Of a stretch of DNA of 64,000 nt, positions 50,412 through 60,096 are shown one piece after another. How positions within the stretch are numbered: the stretch's first letter is position 1; each line of letters starts with the position of its first letter. The notes below the pieces were generated by a model that saw only the letters and a list, made by a program, of their open reading frames with translations, had not been told where the DNA came from and did not search any database. The stretch is taken from assembly GCF_963675455.1 (NCBI RefSeq), contig NZ_OY776217.1, forward strand, positions 1 to 64,000. Reading direction: 5' to 3'. Made by a program: the position numbers and the translations under genes. The stretch is from Emcibacter sp. (GTDB taxonomy: Bacteria > Pseudomonadota > Alphaproteobacteria > Sphingomonadales > Emcibacteraceae).

Positions 50412-53183
50412 CTAGAGCAGACCAAGATCCTGGGCGGCAAGAACGGCCGACGTGCGGTTTTTTACGCCAAGTTTCTCAAACAGATTCTTGATATGCCATT
50501 TGACCGTATTTTCCGCGATGCTCAGATCCTGGCCGATTTTCTGGTTGGAATATCCCCGGGACAAAAGGCGGAGCACATCCCGCTCGCGCTCACTCAGGGG
50601 CTCAAGGATCAGATGACCTGAATTTTCAGGCCGGGAAACGGGCCGCCTTATCGCCTGCGAGATACCTGCTTCAGAAGTCGCCGGCTGCTGTTGGGGCTGC
50701 CCGAAGGCTTCCAGTAACTGAACAATATATCCCTGTAGGCCATTTCCCGCCTCTGCAGATCCATTCCGAAGACAGGTTTTCAGAAGACCGGCGATCTCCG
50801 GTCCTTCATCCACAAACAGGCGGATATATTTCTCAGTCCGGGACAGCTCGAGCGCCTGACTTAAGAATACGATTGCCCTGTCCCGATCATTTACCAGGGC
50901 AAAAGCCCTAGCCAACAACAGTTTGATCTCCAGTAACCGGCGACGGCGACCGACGGTTTCCGCCAGCTTTTCCAGATGCAGAAGAAGCTCAGTGGCGCGA
51001 TCAGCCTCGTTCAACGCCAGAAGCAACCTTGCCTTTGTCAGGGACCTGACACATTTAATCCGGTCCCAGTTTTCAATTTTCAGGTCATCTTCCAGCGACC
51101 TGACATCTATGCCGACCCGGCTGGCCCGCTCCCTGGCTTCCGGTAATTTGTCATCAAGTATCAACTGCTGTACATATTCATATTCAGTCAGCACATGCAG
51201 CCGATGCAACTTGTCCTGCTGGCATATTCTGTGTGCCGCCTCGATAGGTTCATAGATCTTTTCGCCTTCCCCGCGGGTCCGGTAAAGACGGGCCAGTATG
51301 GCGTAGCCCATAATCGGGGCTTCCGCCTGACCACATTCCTCCACCAGTTCGATATTGCCCGTAATCAGGTCCAGGGCCTCATCCAGCCTTCCCCATTCAT
51401 AGAAAACCAGCCCCTGATACAAACGGCTCACGGCAATGGCCGGGGAATTGGGCAGATTGTCCCCCGCCGCCGTCTGTTCGGCATGTACGAAACAATCATA
51501 GGCCTTTTGCAGGTCTCCCTGGGCCATTTCCAGGATTCCGGTAAAACAATCCGCATAGACGACCCCGTAAACAGACCGGACTCTGGTGTGGGCTTCACGG
51601 GCCCGCTCCAGCGCGGCCCTTGCCTTGTCAAATTTATTCAGCGAGGTGCAGGCATATCCCAGCATATTATTCATGGCGCCAATCATGAAATCGGCATTTC
51701 CGGCGCCTATCTCCAGCGGCACTGATGCAAGTTTTTCCGCCTGGACCACATCATCAGCCGCGATGGCGACCCCGGTTTTGATAACCTTGATATCCTGTCT
51801 CCAGCGATTGAGTTTTTCCGGGGAAAAAATGCCGCGTTTTTCCGCTTCCGCAATCGCTTTTTCCACCCGGTACGCTGCCCCGGCCGCCTCGATCGGGCGC
51901 CGCATATGAAACAGGGCATACCCCTCATAGATCGGTATCTGGGGACGGGTACGTGCGATATCTTCCGGAATTTTCTTACACCAGTCCAGCATCAGCGGCA
52001 TGTGACCCCGGCGCCTGATATTATCCGCATGAATTTCCACCAGCTCCGCCAGATAATCATAGTCGCCACTCTCATGGGCCAGGGAGACCGCTTCGACAAG
52101 CAGGCCTGAATCCGCAAACCATTGAGCTGCCTTTCGTTTCAGGACCGGTATTTCTTCCCGGTGAAGGCGTTTAAGCTGGGCCAGAAGAAACTCACGGTAT
52201 AACTGGTGATAGCGGTACCATCCCCGGCTCTGGTCAAGCGGAACGATGAACAGGTTGTTGTCCTCGAGATATTCCAGAGTGGTCTGGGCATTTTCATCAC
52301 CGGTAAGGACCTCGGCTACCTCCGCATTGAACCGCTCGAGAACGGCTGTGGACATCATAAATTTCTGCAGCCTTTCCGGCTGCATCGCGAAAACATTGGC
52401 GGTCAGAAACTCGACGACATCCCGGCTGCTGCCGGAAAACTGCCGGAGAAAATTTTCCTCAAGATGTTTGTCACGAAGGGCCAGGGAAACCAGTTGAAGC
52501 CCGGCCACCCAGCCTTCCGTGGAACTGATCAGCCGGTGCAGGCTCTCTTCTGAAATATCCAGCCCCTGTTTTCCCCGCATGAATTCAGCCGTTTCCCCCT
52601 CTGAAAATCTCAAGTCATGTTCAGGCAAAATCAAGATCTGGTCATGCACCTTGAGGGTTGCGATCGGAAGAAGAGGTTTGGTTCGGCTTGATATCACGAA
52701 ATGGAAATTCGGCGGCGCCAGATTGATAAAACTTTCCATCAGCAGACTGATGTCGGGGCCGTCAGCAAGATGATAGTCGTCAAGGAACAGGACCGCCTCC
52801 TGCTGCCCGGCGGCAAGTTCATTGATCAGGGCGCCAAGGGCGGAAAAGAAGCGGTTTTCCAGTTTGTTCTGTAAAATACTTTCAGCAGACTTTCCGTCCA
52901 CGGCCCCGGCAATCCTCAGGGCCTCGATCAGGTAATTCAGAAACTGCCCCTGGTCCTGGTCCCGGGAATCCAGGGATACCCAGGCCGTCGCCATCTTCTG
53001 CCCCTTCAAAAGATGATACCATTCGGCCATCAGGGTGGTCTTGCCGAAACCGGCCCCCGCTGAAACTACCGTAACCCGGCGCAATCCTTCCCTGTCCAGA
53101 AGATTTTCAAGATGAGGCCGTCTTACCCTCGAGGCCCTGTTTCCGGGCGGAAATAATTTTGTGATGATCAGGTCGGTGTTCAT
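50412..53183 (-). CDS. Large ATP-binding LuxR-family regulator (MalT/LAL type)
   Basis: This 923-residue protein has Walker A GAGFGKTT (43-50), Walker B VLFLDDYHL (about 130) and STAND-type NTPase features. A long TPR-like helical middle (about 350-800) probably binds ligand. The C-terminal LuxR HTH LSERERDVLRLLSRGYSNQ continues through NTVKWHIKNLFEKLG. Such regulators are inactive until an effector and ATP promote multimerisation. It is divergent from thiolase and enoyl-CoA hydratase genes, so it probably activates them. Ligand unknown. Confidence 0.93.
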   Translation of the reverse strand: MNTDLIITKLFPPGNRASRVRRPHLENLLDREGLRRVTVVSAGAGFGKTTLMAEWYHLLKGQKMATAWVSLDSRDQDQGQFLNYLIEALRIAGAVDGKSAESILQNKLENRFFSALGALINELAAGQQEAVLFLDDYHLADGPDISLLMESFINLAPPNFHFVISSRTKPLLPIATLKVHDQILILPEHDLRFSEGETAEFMRGKQGLDISEESLHRLISSTEGWVAGLQLVSLALRDKHLEENFLRQFSGSSRDVVEFLTANVFAMQPERLQKFMMSTAVLERFNAEVAEVLTGDENAQTTLEYLEDNNLFIVPLDQSRGWYRYHQLYREFLLAQLKRLHREEIPVLKRKAAQWFADSGLLVEAVSLAHESGDYDYLAELVEIHADNIRRRGHMPLMLDWCKKIPEDIARTRPQIPIYEGYALFHMRRPIEAAGAAYRVEKAIAEAEKRGIFSPEKLNRWRQDIKVIKTGVAIAADDVVQAEKLASVPLEIGAGNADFMIGAMNNMLGYACTSLNKFDKARAALERAREAHTRVRSVYGVVYADCFTGILEMAQGDLQKAYDCFVHAEQTAAGDNLPNSPAIAVSRLYQGLVFYEWGRLDEALDLITGNIELVEECGQAEAPIMGYAILARLYRTRGEGEKIYEPIEAAHRICQQDKLHRLHVLTEYEYVQQLILDDKLPEARERASRVGIDVRSLEDDLKIENWDRIKCVRSLTKARLLLALNEADRATELLLHLEKLAETVGRRRRLLEIKLLLARAFALVNDRDRAIVFLSQALELSRTEKYIRLFVDEGPEIAGLLKTCLRNGSAEAGNGLQGYIVQLLEAFGQPQQQPATSEAGISQAIRRPVSRPENSGHLILEPLSERERDVLRLLSRGYSNQKIGQDLSIAENTVKWHIKNLFEKLGVKNRTSAVLAAQDLGLL

Positions 53184-53485
53184 ACACGTGTCTCAACCTA
53201 CTCGTTCCGGTCTGCGGTTATCTGCTTTTTTGTTTCACCATAAGGGTAATTCCAAAAAGCATCGGTTGCAAAGGGAATTGAGCAATCTGGCCCGGAACAG
53301 ATACCAAGGTATGAGAAAAATTACTGGATGATTTTTTAGATCAAACCATTCCTGTCATGGCGCCAGATTGAGAAGTGGATCGGAAAAAAAAGGGTTTTTG
53401 CAATAAAACCACTAGTGTTTTTGTTACCCGTAAGTAATATTAGGTTTCCTCTCCTCAAAATAATACATAAAATAACGCCTCGGAT

Positions 53486-53497
53486 AAGCAATTGCTT
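53486..53497. promoter_or_regulatory. 12-bp palindrome in the thiolase leader
   Basis: AAGCAATTGCTT is a perfect palindrome 21 bp before the thiolase ATG. It could be part of an operator for the divergent LuxR-type regulator. The remainder of 53184-53517 is AT-rich with no other gene or clear site recognised. Confidence 0.3.
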
Positions 53498-53517
53498 CAA
53501 TTCACGAAAGAAGAACC

Positions 53518-54705
53518 ATGTCAGAAATCAAGGAAGTTGTTATTGTAGGGGCTGCCCGGACAGCCATCGGTGGGTTCGGCGGCAGCCTCAAGAGCCTGAA
53601 TTCGGCCCAGCTCGGGACCATTGCCGCCCGCGAGGCCATCCAGCGGGCGAATGTCGAGGCCGGAATGATCCAGTCCTGTATTGTCGGCAATGTGATCCGC
53701 AACAGTCCCAAGGATTCCTATCTTGCCCGGGTAATCGGCATTGATAGCGGCCTGTCCCCTGACAGCCACGCGGTCACCGTCAACCGGCTCTGCGGCTCCG
53801 GCCTTGAGGCCATTGTCCAGGCGGCCCAGCAGATCCAGCTTGGCGAAGTGAACACCGCCCTGGCCGGCGGCGCTGAAAGCATGAGCAATTCCAGCTATTC
53901 CCTGGCCTCCAACCGCTGGGGCCAGCGCATGGGCAACAGCACCATCCTTGACGACCTGACCACGACCCTGCAGGATCCCTGGGATGACTACCATATGGGC
54001 ATCACCGCCGAGAATGTGGCCGAGAAATACGGCATCTCACGGGAAGAACAGGACGCCTTTACCGCCGAAAGCCACAGGCGCGCCGCCGCGGCCATCGACG
54101 CCGGACACTTCAGGGAACAAATCGTGCCGGTCGAACTCAAATCCCGCAAGGGCGTGACCGTGTTCGATACGGACGAGCATGTCCGCGGGGACACCACCGC
54201 AGAGGGCCTGTCTGCGCTCAAACCCTTCTTCAAAAAGGACGGCACCGTCACTGCCGCCACCTCCTCCGGCATCAATGACGGGGCTGCCATGGTCGTTTTG
54301 ATGGAAGCCGGCAAGGCAGAGAAAGAAGGACGCAGTCCGCTCGGTCGACTGGTCGGTTTTGCCCATGCCGGGGTAGAACCACACCTGATGGGGGAAGGCC
54401 CGATCCCGGCGGTGCGCAAGGTTTTCGCGCGAACCGGGCTTAACCTCGACGACATTGATGTGATTGAATCCAACGAGGCCTTTGCCGCCCAGGCTCTGGC
54501 GGTTTCCAGGGAACTGGGGCTGCCGGCGGACAAAGTCAATCCCAATGGCGGGGCCGTGGCGCTGGGCCATCCGGTTGGCGCCACCGGCGGCATTCTGACC
54601 ACCAAGGTCCTGTACGAATTGAAGCGCACCGGCGGACGTTATGGTCTGGTGACCATGTGTATCGGCGGCGGCCAGGGGATAGCCGCCATCTTTGAGCGAC
54701 TGTAA
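53518..54705 (+). CDS. Acetyl-CoA acetyltransferase (thiolase)
   Basis: The 395-residue thiolase has nucleophile C92 in NRLCGSG, His in ALGHPVGATGG (about 351) and second Cys in CIGGGQG (about 381). It cleaves a 3-ketoacyl-CoA or acetoacetyl-CoA to acetyl-CoA, or runs in reverse. It is followed by an enoyl-CoA hydratase gene 21 bp downstream. It could also use acetoacetyl-CoA derived from the acetoacetate a BKACE enzyme releases. Confidence 0.93.
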   Translation: MSEIKEVVIVGAARTAIGGFGGSLKSLNSAQLGTIAAREAIQRANVEAGMIQSCIVGNVIRNSPKDSYLARVIGIDSGLSPDSHAVTVNRLCGSGLEAIVQAAQQIQLGEVNTALAGGAESMSNSSYSLASNRWGQRMGNSTILDDLTTTLQDPWDDYHMGITAENVAEKYGISREEQDAFTAESHRRAAAAIDAGHFREQIVPVELKSRKGVTVFDTDEHVRGDTTAEGLSALKPFFKKDGTVTAATSSGINDGAAMVVLMEAGKAEKEGRSPLGRLVGFAHAGVEPHLMGEGPIPAVRKVFARTGLNLDDIDVIESNEAFAAQALAVSRELGLPADKVNPNGGAVALGHPVGATGGILTTKVLYELKRTGGRYGLVTMCIGGGQGIAAIFERL

Positions 54706-54726
54706 ATCCCGGGAGGAAGACCAAAG

Positions 54727-55515
54727 ATGACTGATGAAACCGTCAAGCTGACCATCGAGAACGGGGTGGCCATCATTACTCTGTCCCGTCCGGACAATAT
54801 GAACGCTGTCAACCTGGACGCCTGCGAGAGTTTCTGTCGCGTGGCACAGGAAGCCTCCCGAAACGATACGGTCCGGGCGGTGCTGATCCGGGCCGAAGGC
54901 AAAGCCTTCTGTGTCGGCGGCGATGTCATGGAGATGAGCCGTGTAAGCGGTGATCGCCGGGCCCATGTCCATAAAATGGCCAGCGCCCTGCATGAAGGTA
55001 TGCTTCATCTCAAACAGGCAAACGGGCTGGTGATCACGGAAGTCCAGGGTGTGGCAGCCGGCGCCGGCGTTGGGTTAGCCACCTTCGCAGACATCGTTCT
55101 GGTTTCCGACCGGGCCAGCTTTACCATGGCCTATACGGCCATCGGGCTGTCGCCGGACGGCGGGGCCACCTGGTTGCTGCCGCGCCTGGTCGGGCTGCGC
55201 CGGGCCCAGGAACTGCTGTACAGCAATCGCAAGCTGTCGGCACAGGAGGCCGTCGACTGGGGGCTGGCATCACAACTGGTGCCCCATGACGATCTGGCGG
55301 AAGAGGCCCTGGCCACCGCCTGCAAGATGGCCAAAGGTCCCGGCCGCGCCTTCTCTGACATCCGGGGCATGCTGGATCAGTCCCTGCAGAATGACTTCCG
55401 GAGCCATCTGGCCCGGGAAGCCGAAAATATTGCCGAACTGACCGTTTCCGAAGACGGGAAGGAAGGCCTCAGCGCGTTTCTCGAACGAAAAGAACCGGAT
55501 TTCAGCGGCCGCTGA
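54727..55515 (+). CDS. Enoyl-CoA hydratase/isomerase-family protein
   Basis: This 262-residue crotonase-fold protein has the CoA/oxyanion region KAFCVGGDVMEMSR and EVQGVAAGAGVGLATFADIVL. The first catalytic Glu position in GAGVGLA is not the usual Glu, so it may be a hydrolase, isomerase or divergent hydratase. Ribosome site GGGAGGAAG supports the start. It is co-transcribed with thiolase, giving a short beta-oxidation-like pair under the MalT-type regulator. Confidence 0.88.
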   Translation: MTDETVKLTIENGVAIITLSRPDNMNAVNLDACESFCRVAQEASRNDTVRAVLIRAEGKAFCVGGDVMEMSRVSGDRRAHVHKMASALHEGMLHLKQANGLVITEVQGVAAGAGVGLATFADIVLVSDRASFTMAYTAIGLSPDGGATWLLPRLVGLRRAQELLYSNRKLSAQEAVDWGLASQLVPHDDLAEEALATACKMAKGPGRAFSDIRGMLDQSLQNDFRSHLAREAENIAELTVSEDGKEGLSAFLERKEPDFSGR

Positions 55516-55527
55516 AATCCGGTTCTT
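55490..55527. terminator. 38-bp perfect palindrome over the enoyl-CoA hydratase stop codon
   Basis: The arms AAGAACCGGATTTCAGCGG (55490-55508) and its exact complement (55509-55527) form a 19-bp stem at the 3' ends of convergent genes. The last residues (EPDFSGR) are coded in it. The downstream AT-rich tract suggests a bidirectional terminator. Confidence 0.8.
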
Positions 55528-55568
55528 AGATCAAAAAATAGCTTTCAGGAGAGCGGTCCGACACCGTT

Positions 55569-56594
55569 TCAGGCCGCGCTTTCTCTTTGCTTCAGGAGAT
55601 CAAGGGCAACATCCACGATCATATCTTCCTGGCCCCCGACCATCTTCCGACGTCCAAGTTCCACCAGGATTTCCCGCACGTCCAGCCCGTAATTTTCGGC
55701 AGCCGTTTCCGCATGCCTGAGGAAGGAGCTGTAAACACCGGCATAACCAAGCGACAGGGTTTCCCGGTCAACCCGCACAGGCCGGTCCTGTAATGGTCGA
55801 ACCAGATTTTCCGCCGCATCCATCAGCTTGAACAGATCACAGCCGTGGTTCCAGCCCATGCGATCCGCCACGGCAATGAAGACCTCCAGGGGCGCATTAC
55901 CCGCGCCGGCGCCCATGCCGGTCAGGGAAGCATCAACCCGGATCGCCCCGTTTTGTACGGCGGCGATGCTGTTGGCAACACCGAGGCTGAGATTATGATG
56001 GGCATGGATGCCGCGCTCTGTTTCCGGTTTCAGAACCTTGTCAAAGGCCTTCAGCCGGGCAGTCACATCATCCATATTCTGGGCCCCGCCCGAATCCACA
56101 ACATAGACCGTGGTCGCCCCGTAGCTTTCCATCAGCTGCGCCTGCTCGGCCAGAACCTCCGGTTCAATCATATGGCTCATCATCAGAAAGCCGATGGTGT
56201 CCATGCCCATATCCCGGGCCACACCGATATGCTGCTTCGAGACGTCCGCCTCGGTGCAGTGAGTGGCAACACGTACCGAACGCACCCCAAGATCATAGGC
56301 CCGTTTCAGGTCCTCTTTTGTGCCAATTCCCGGCAGCAGAAGCGTGGTAAGCACGGCATTCTCCAGTACCTCGGCTACAGCCTCCAGCCATTCCCAGTCC
56401 GTATGGGCGCCAAAACCATAGTTGAAGCTGGAGCCGGAAAGACCATCTCCATGCGCAACCTCGATGGCGTCCACGCCGGCCTCGTCCAGCGCCTTTGCAA
56501 TATTGCGCACATGGTCAATGCCATACATATGACGGATGGCATGCATGCCGTCGCGCAGGGTAACATCCTGAATATAGAGTTTATTGTCTGTCAT
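55569..56594 (-). CDS. dmpG: 4-hydroxy-2-oxovalerate aldolase
   Basis: This 341-residue protein has TLRDGMHAIRHMYG at the N-terminus (divalent-metal Asp, catalytic His) and the metal pair HAHHNLS (about 198-204). It cleaves 4-hydroxy-2-oxovalerate to pyruvate and acetaldehyde, passing the aldehyde directly to DmpF. It follows dmpF by 11 bp. The pair is 23 kb from the rest of the meta-pathway and under a different regulator. Confidence 0.94.
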   Translation of the reverse strand: MTDNKLYIQDVTLRDGMHAIRHMYGIDHVRNIAKALDEAGVDAIEVAHGDGLSGSSFNYGFGAHTDWEWLEAVAEVLENAVLTTLLLPGIGTKEDLKRAYDLGVRSVRVATHCTEADVSKQHIGVARDMGMDTIGFLMMSHMIEPEVLAEQAQLMESYGATTVYVVDSGGAQNMDDVTARLKAFDKVLKPETERGIHAHHNLSLGVANSIAAVQNGAIRVDASLTGMGAGAGNAPLEVFIAVADRMGWNHGCDLFKLMDAAENLVRPLQDRPVRVDRETLSLGYAGVYSSFLRHAETAAENYGLDVREILVELGRRKMVGGQEDMIVDVALDLLKQRESAA

Positions 56595-56605
56595 GATCTT
56601 TCTCC

Positions 56606-57550
56606 TCAGGCGGCCCGGCTGAATTTAAGGGCGGCAATCTTTTCGGCCGTGCCCAGCGCCGCCGATGTCATAATGTCCAGGTTGCCCGCATAAGCCGGCA
56701 GGTAATGGGCGGCGCCCTCTACTTCCAGAAAGACGGAAGTTTTGAGCCCTTCGAACTCCCCATATCCCGGGATCTTCAGCGGATTGTTGGAGCCGAAGCG
56801 TTCAAACTGCACCTTCTGTTTCAGACGGTAGCCCGGCACATAAGCCTGGACTTCCTCCACCATTTTCTCAACAGAGGCCTCGACCTCGGCTTCATCGGCC
56901 ATCTCGGACAGGGTAAAGACCGTGTCACGCATCAGAAGCGGCGGTTCCGCCGGATTAAGAACGATAATCGCCTTGCCCTTGCCGGCCCCGCCCACTTTTT
57001 CGATGGCCCGGCTGGTGGTCTCGGTGAATTCATCGATATTGGCCCGTGTTCCCGGCCCGGCAGAACGCGAGGAAATACTGGCCACGATCTCCGCATAATG
57101 CACTTTTGCGACCCTGGCGACGGCCGCCACAATCGGAATAGTCGCCTGGCCGCCGCATGTCACCATATTCACATTGGGCTCGTCAAGGTGAGCCTCCATA
57201 TTGACCACAGGCACTGTGTAGGGACCGATGGCCGCAGGTGTCAGGTCAATCAGAACTTTCCCGGCCGCCCGGCATACCTCGTCATGTTTCTTGTGCGCAT
57301 AGGCCGATGTGGCATCAAAGACAATGCGAATGTCATTCCATTCCGGCATTTTCACCAGACCGTCGATGCCTTCCGATGTGGTCGGCACCCCCATCCGTTC
57401 GGCCCGGGCAAGACCGTCTGAAGCCGGATCGACACCGACCATAGCGCCCATTTCAAGCACCGTACTTGTACGCATGACCTTGATCATCAGGTCGGTACCG
57501 ATATTGCCGGACCCGATAATTGCACATTTTATTTTTTCAGATTGAACCAT
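56606..57550 (-). CDS. dmpF: Acetaldehyde dehydrogenase (acylating)
   Basis: This 314-residue protein has a Rossmann motif GSGNIGTDL (13-21) and nucleophile C132 in MVTCGGQA. It converts acetaldehyde to acetyl-CoA in a channelling complex with DmpG. Two ATGs (57553 and 57550) start the frame; either fits. It is transcribed divergently from the IclR gene. Confidence 0.94.
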   Translation of the reverse strand: MVQSEKIKCAIIGSGNIGTDLMIKVMRTSTVLEMGAMVGVDPASDGLARAERMGVPTTSEGIDGLVKMPEWNDIRIVFDATSAYAHKKHDEVCRAAGKVLIDLTPAAIGPYTVPVVNMEAHLDEPNVNMVTCGGQATIPIVAAVARVAKVHYAEIVASISSRSAGPGTRANIDEFTETTSRAIEKVGGAGKGKAIIVLNPAEPPLLMRDTVFTLSEMADEAEVEASVEKMVEEVQAYVPGYRLKQKVQFERFGSNNPLKIPGYGEFEGLKTSVFLEVEGAAHYLPAYAGNLDIMTSAALGTAEKIAALKFSRAA

Positions 57551-57705
57551 CATATAATTCCTTCTCGCCGGTCCTGACTGACCGTGAAATGAACAAAGCC
57601 TGCGGCATGCTCAACATGGTCAGTCGTCATCGGGGGTATCCCCCTGTCAGTGATCAGTGACATTTTATGCAGAAGGTATTTTTTAGCAACTTGCCCCAAG
57701 TGAAG

Positions 57706-57726
57706 TATTCCCATATTATGAGAATA
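57706..57726. promoter_or_regulatory. Operator-like palindrome between dmpF and the IclR gene
   Basis: TATTCCCATATTATGAGAATA is a 21-bp imperfect palindrome (18 symmetric positions apart from the centre) 14 bp before the IclR start. IclR-family sites have this length. It may control both divergent genes. Confidence 0.55.
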
Positions 57727-57740
57727 TATAACTGGAGAAC

Positions 57741-58517
57741 ATGATGACCGGCACCAAAACACTGGAAAAGGCCGTGGCCATTTTCAAGCTGGCGATTGAC
57801 AAAAAACAGCCCCGAAGCGCAAAGGAAATAGCGGCCCTGACGGCCCTGCCCGTTGCGACTGTTTATCGTCATCTGGCAGTTTTCGAGAAGCAGGGCCTGA
57901 TCCGGCGGAACAGTCACGGGACACTTGGACCAGGAGCCGACCTGGTTGCCCTGGTAGATCAGACCCGACTGTATGAGACACTGGCCTCCACCGCACGGCC
58001 GATTCTGGAGAAGGTGAGCCGCAAGCTCAGGATGATATCCCAGCTCGGGATCTTTGAAAATGACATGGTGACCTATCTGGTCAAGTCGGAACCCGAAGGA
58101 CAAAGCGTCTTCACCAGGGAAAACGAGCAGCTCGAAGCCTATTGTACGGGAATTGGAAAACTGCTGCTGTCGGAACTGCCGAAACAGGAACTGGACGCCT
58201 ACCTCGGAACCGGCCCCTTCCCGGCCATCACTGACCATACCCTCACCGAGCCCGAGGAATTACGTCAAGCGCTTTCCGAAATCCGGGAAAACGGCTATGC
58301 GATTGACAACGCGGAAATGGATCCGGATTTATTCTGCCTTGCCGTCCCTTTGCGGAATCTGGAGGGAGACATCATTGCCGGCCTTTCGGCCTCCTGTCGT
58401 GGTGCACATACTTTCGAAGCAGAGAAAGACCGGATGCGGGATCAACTGACTGGTGCTGTGGCAAAATTGAGAGAGGCTCTTTACGGCAAATGGATCAGAA
58501 CTTCAGGCAGCAACTAA
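57741..58517 (+). CDS. IclR-family transcriptional regulator
   Basis: This 258-residue protein has an N-terminal winged HTH (KEIAALTALPVATVYRHLAVF) and a C-terminal GAF-like effector domain (about 85-250, with YCTGIGKLLLSELP and SASCRGAHT). It is divergent from dmpFG and upstream of an MFS gene. CTGGAGAAC before the ATG supports the start. IclR members of this type sense aromatic acids or small carboxylates; the ligand here is unknown. Confidence 0.92.
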   Translation: MMTGTKTLEKAVAIFKLAIDKKQPRSAKEIAALTALPVATVYRHLAVFEKQGLIRRNSHGTLGPGADLVALVDQTRLYETLASTARPILEKVSRKLRMISQLGIFENDMVTYLVKSEPEGQSVFTRENEQLEAYCTGIGKLLLSELPKQELDAYLGTGPFPAITDHTLTEPEELRQALSEIRENGYAIDNAEMDPDLFCLAVPLRNLEGDIIAGLSASCRGAHTFEAEKDRMRDQLTGAVAKLREALYGKWIRTSGSN

Positions 58518-58659
58518 ACTGGTCCGGGAAATGGCGCCAGCCGGGTCCGATATCTGAACAGAAACTCCTTATCCTATTACATATTCTACTCCTTGACCCA
58601 CACCCGGCTTTCCTATCAACTATGGGCGGGAGACAATATTATAAAAAGGGAAGCAAAGA

Positions 58660-60096
58660 ATGACCGACCATACATTTGGCAGCAAGGCGAGTCCGGAGCC
58701 TATTCTCACCGATGTCGTGGGCGATGTAGGAAGCGATGACACAGGCGCGGCCAAGGCTGCACTCATAGATGAGAAGTCCTACCCTGCACCGGGAAAAGCC
58801 TGGTACTGCGTTTTTGTGCTGGCGCTCGCAGTGATGGTAAACTTTCTCGACCGGGGCATCTTGACCCTGCTTGTCGAACCCATAAAACGTGACCTTAATC
58901 TTACTGATGTCCAGATGAGTTTGATTATGGGCTTTGCCTTCACCTTTTTCTATTCGATTCTCGGCCTGCCGGTCGCCCGGATGGTTGACCGCAGAAGCCG
59001 TAAAAAAATCATGGCGGCGGGCATTGCAATCTGGAGCCTGATGACCGCCTTTTGCGGTCTTGCCTCGAGTTTCTGGCAGTTATTCATGTGCCGTGTGGGC
59101 GTGGGCGTCGGTGAAACAACCAGCGGTCCTTCCGCTTATTCACTGCTTTCGGATTATTTCCCGCCAAGTAAACTGCCCCGGGCAATTGCCGGCATGAACC
59201 TGGGTTTTGTTGCCGGTTCCGGTCTGGCGATGGTTCTCGGTGGTGCCGTGATCGGCTTTATCGGGGACAAAGAAGTTACCGTTCCTGTTCTAGGATCGCT
59301 CCGCAACTGGCAGGTTGTTCTGATGTTGGTAGGGTTGCCCGGTCTTATTGTTGCCGCCCTGATGCTCACCGTTTCAGAACCCCCCAGGCACGGCGTCGTG
59401 GTCAAAGAATCCCAGCCTGTTGGTGATGTCTTTAAGTTCATTTATTCCTACTGGCCGATTTATATTCCCCTGTTCCTAGGCCTTGCCATGCGTTCAGCCC
59501 AGATGTTCGGGATGCAGATGTGGGGCCCTGCCTTTTATATGCGCACCTTTGACTGGGGCCCGGAAATTATCGGTTATGTTTCCGGCGTAAGTATCATGAT
59601 CTCCATGCCGCTCGGGCTTTTCCTGGGAAGCTGGTTCGCCGAATATTACTATAAGAAGGGCTATGCTGATGCCAACATGCGGGTGGTTGTCTACAGCACC
59701 CTTATTTCCATCCCGCTCTCCATTATAGCCCCCCTGATGCCTGACCCCTGGATCGTGGCAGGTATGGGAATTGTAAACTTTGTCTTTATGGGCATGGCCG
59801 CACCGGTAGAAAATGCAGCCATTCAGACGGTGACGCCCAACAAATACCGGGGCCAGGTCACCTTCCTGTTCCTCTTTACCATGAATGTCATTGGGATGGG
59901 CCTTGGACCACTGATGATTGGCAGCATGACCCAGTATATCTTCGGTGAAGACGGCATTCGATATGCCCTGGTTCTGAGCGCCGCCATTATCGGCCCTCTG
60001 GCAACCTATATTTTCTGGTACGGCATGAAACCATACGGAAAAGCCATCGCTGCCGGCGGGCTGCTGGAAACTCAGGATTCTGACAAGACAACCTGA
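58660..60096 (+). CDS. MFS transporter (Spinster-like)
   Basis: This 478-residue, 12-helix transporter has the MFS motif ARMVDRRSRKKIM and the Spinster-like GVGETTSGPSAYSLLSDYFP. An N-terminal hydrophilic tail of about 45 residues precedes the first helix. It may import aromatic compounds or dimers used by the neighbouring catabolic operon. Its last 25 bases overlap the convergent XRE gene. Confidence 0.9.
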   Translation: MTDHTFGSKASPEPILTDVVGDVGSDDTGAAKAALIDEKSYPAPGKAWYCVFVLALAVMVNFLDRGILTLLVEPIKRDLNLTDVQMSLIMGFAFTFFYSILGLPVARMVDRRSRKKIMAAGIAIWSLMTAFCGLASSFWQLFMCRVGVGVGETTSGPSAYSLLSDYFPPSKLPRAIAGMNLGFVAGSGLAMVLGGAVIGFIGDKEVTVPVLGSLRNWQVVLMLVGLPGLIVAALMLTVSEPPRHGVVVKESQPVGDVFKFIYSYWPIYIPLFLGLAMRSAQMFGMQMWGPAFYMRTFDWGPEIIGYVSGVSIMISMPLGLFLGSWFAEYYYKKGYADANMRVVVYSTLISIPLSIIAPLMPDPWIVAGMGIVNFVFMGMAAPVENAAIQTVTPNKYRGQVTFLFLFTMNVIGMGLGPLMIGSMTQYIFGEDGIRYALVLSAAIIGPLATYIFWYGMKPYGKAIAAGGLLETQDSDKTT

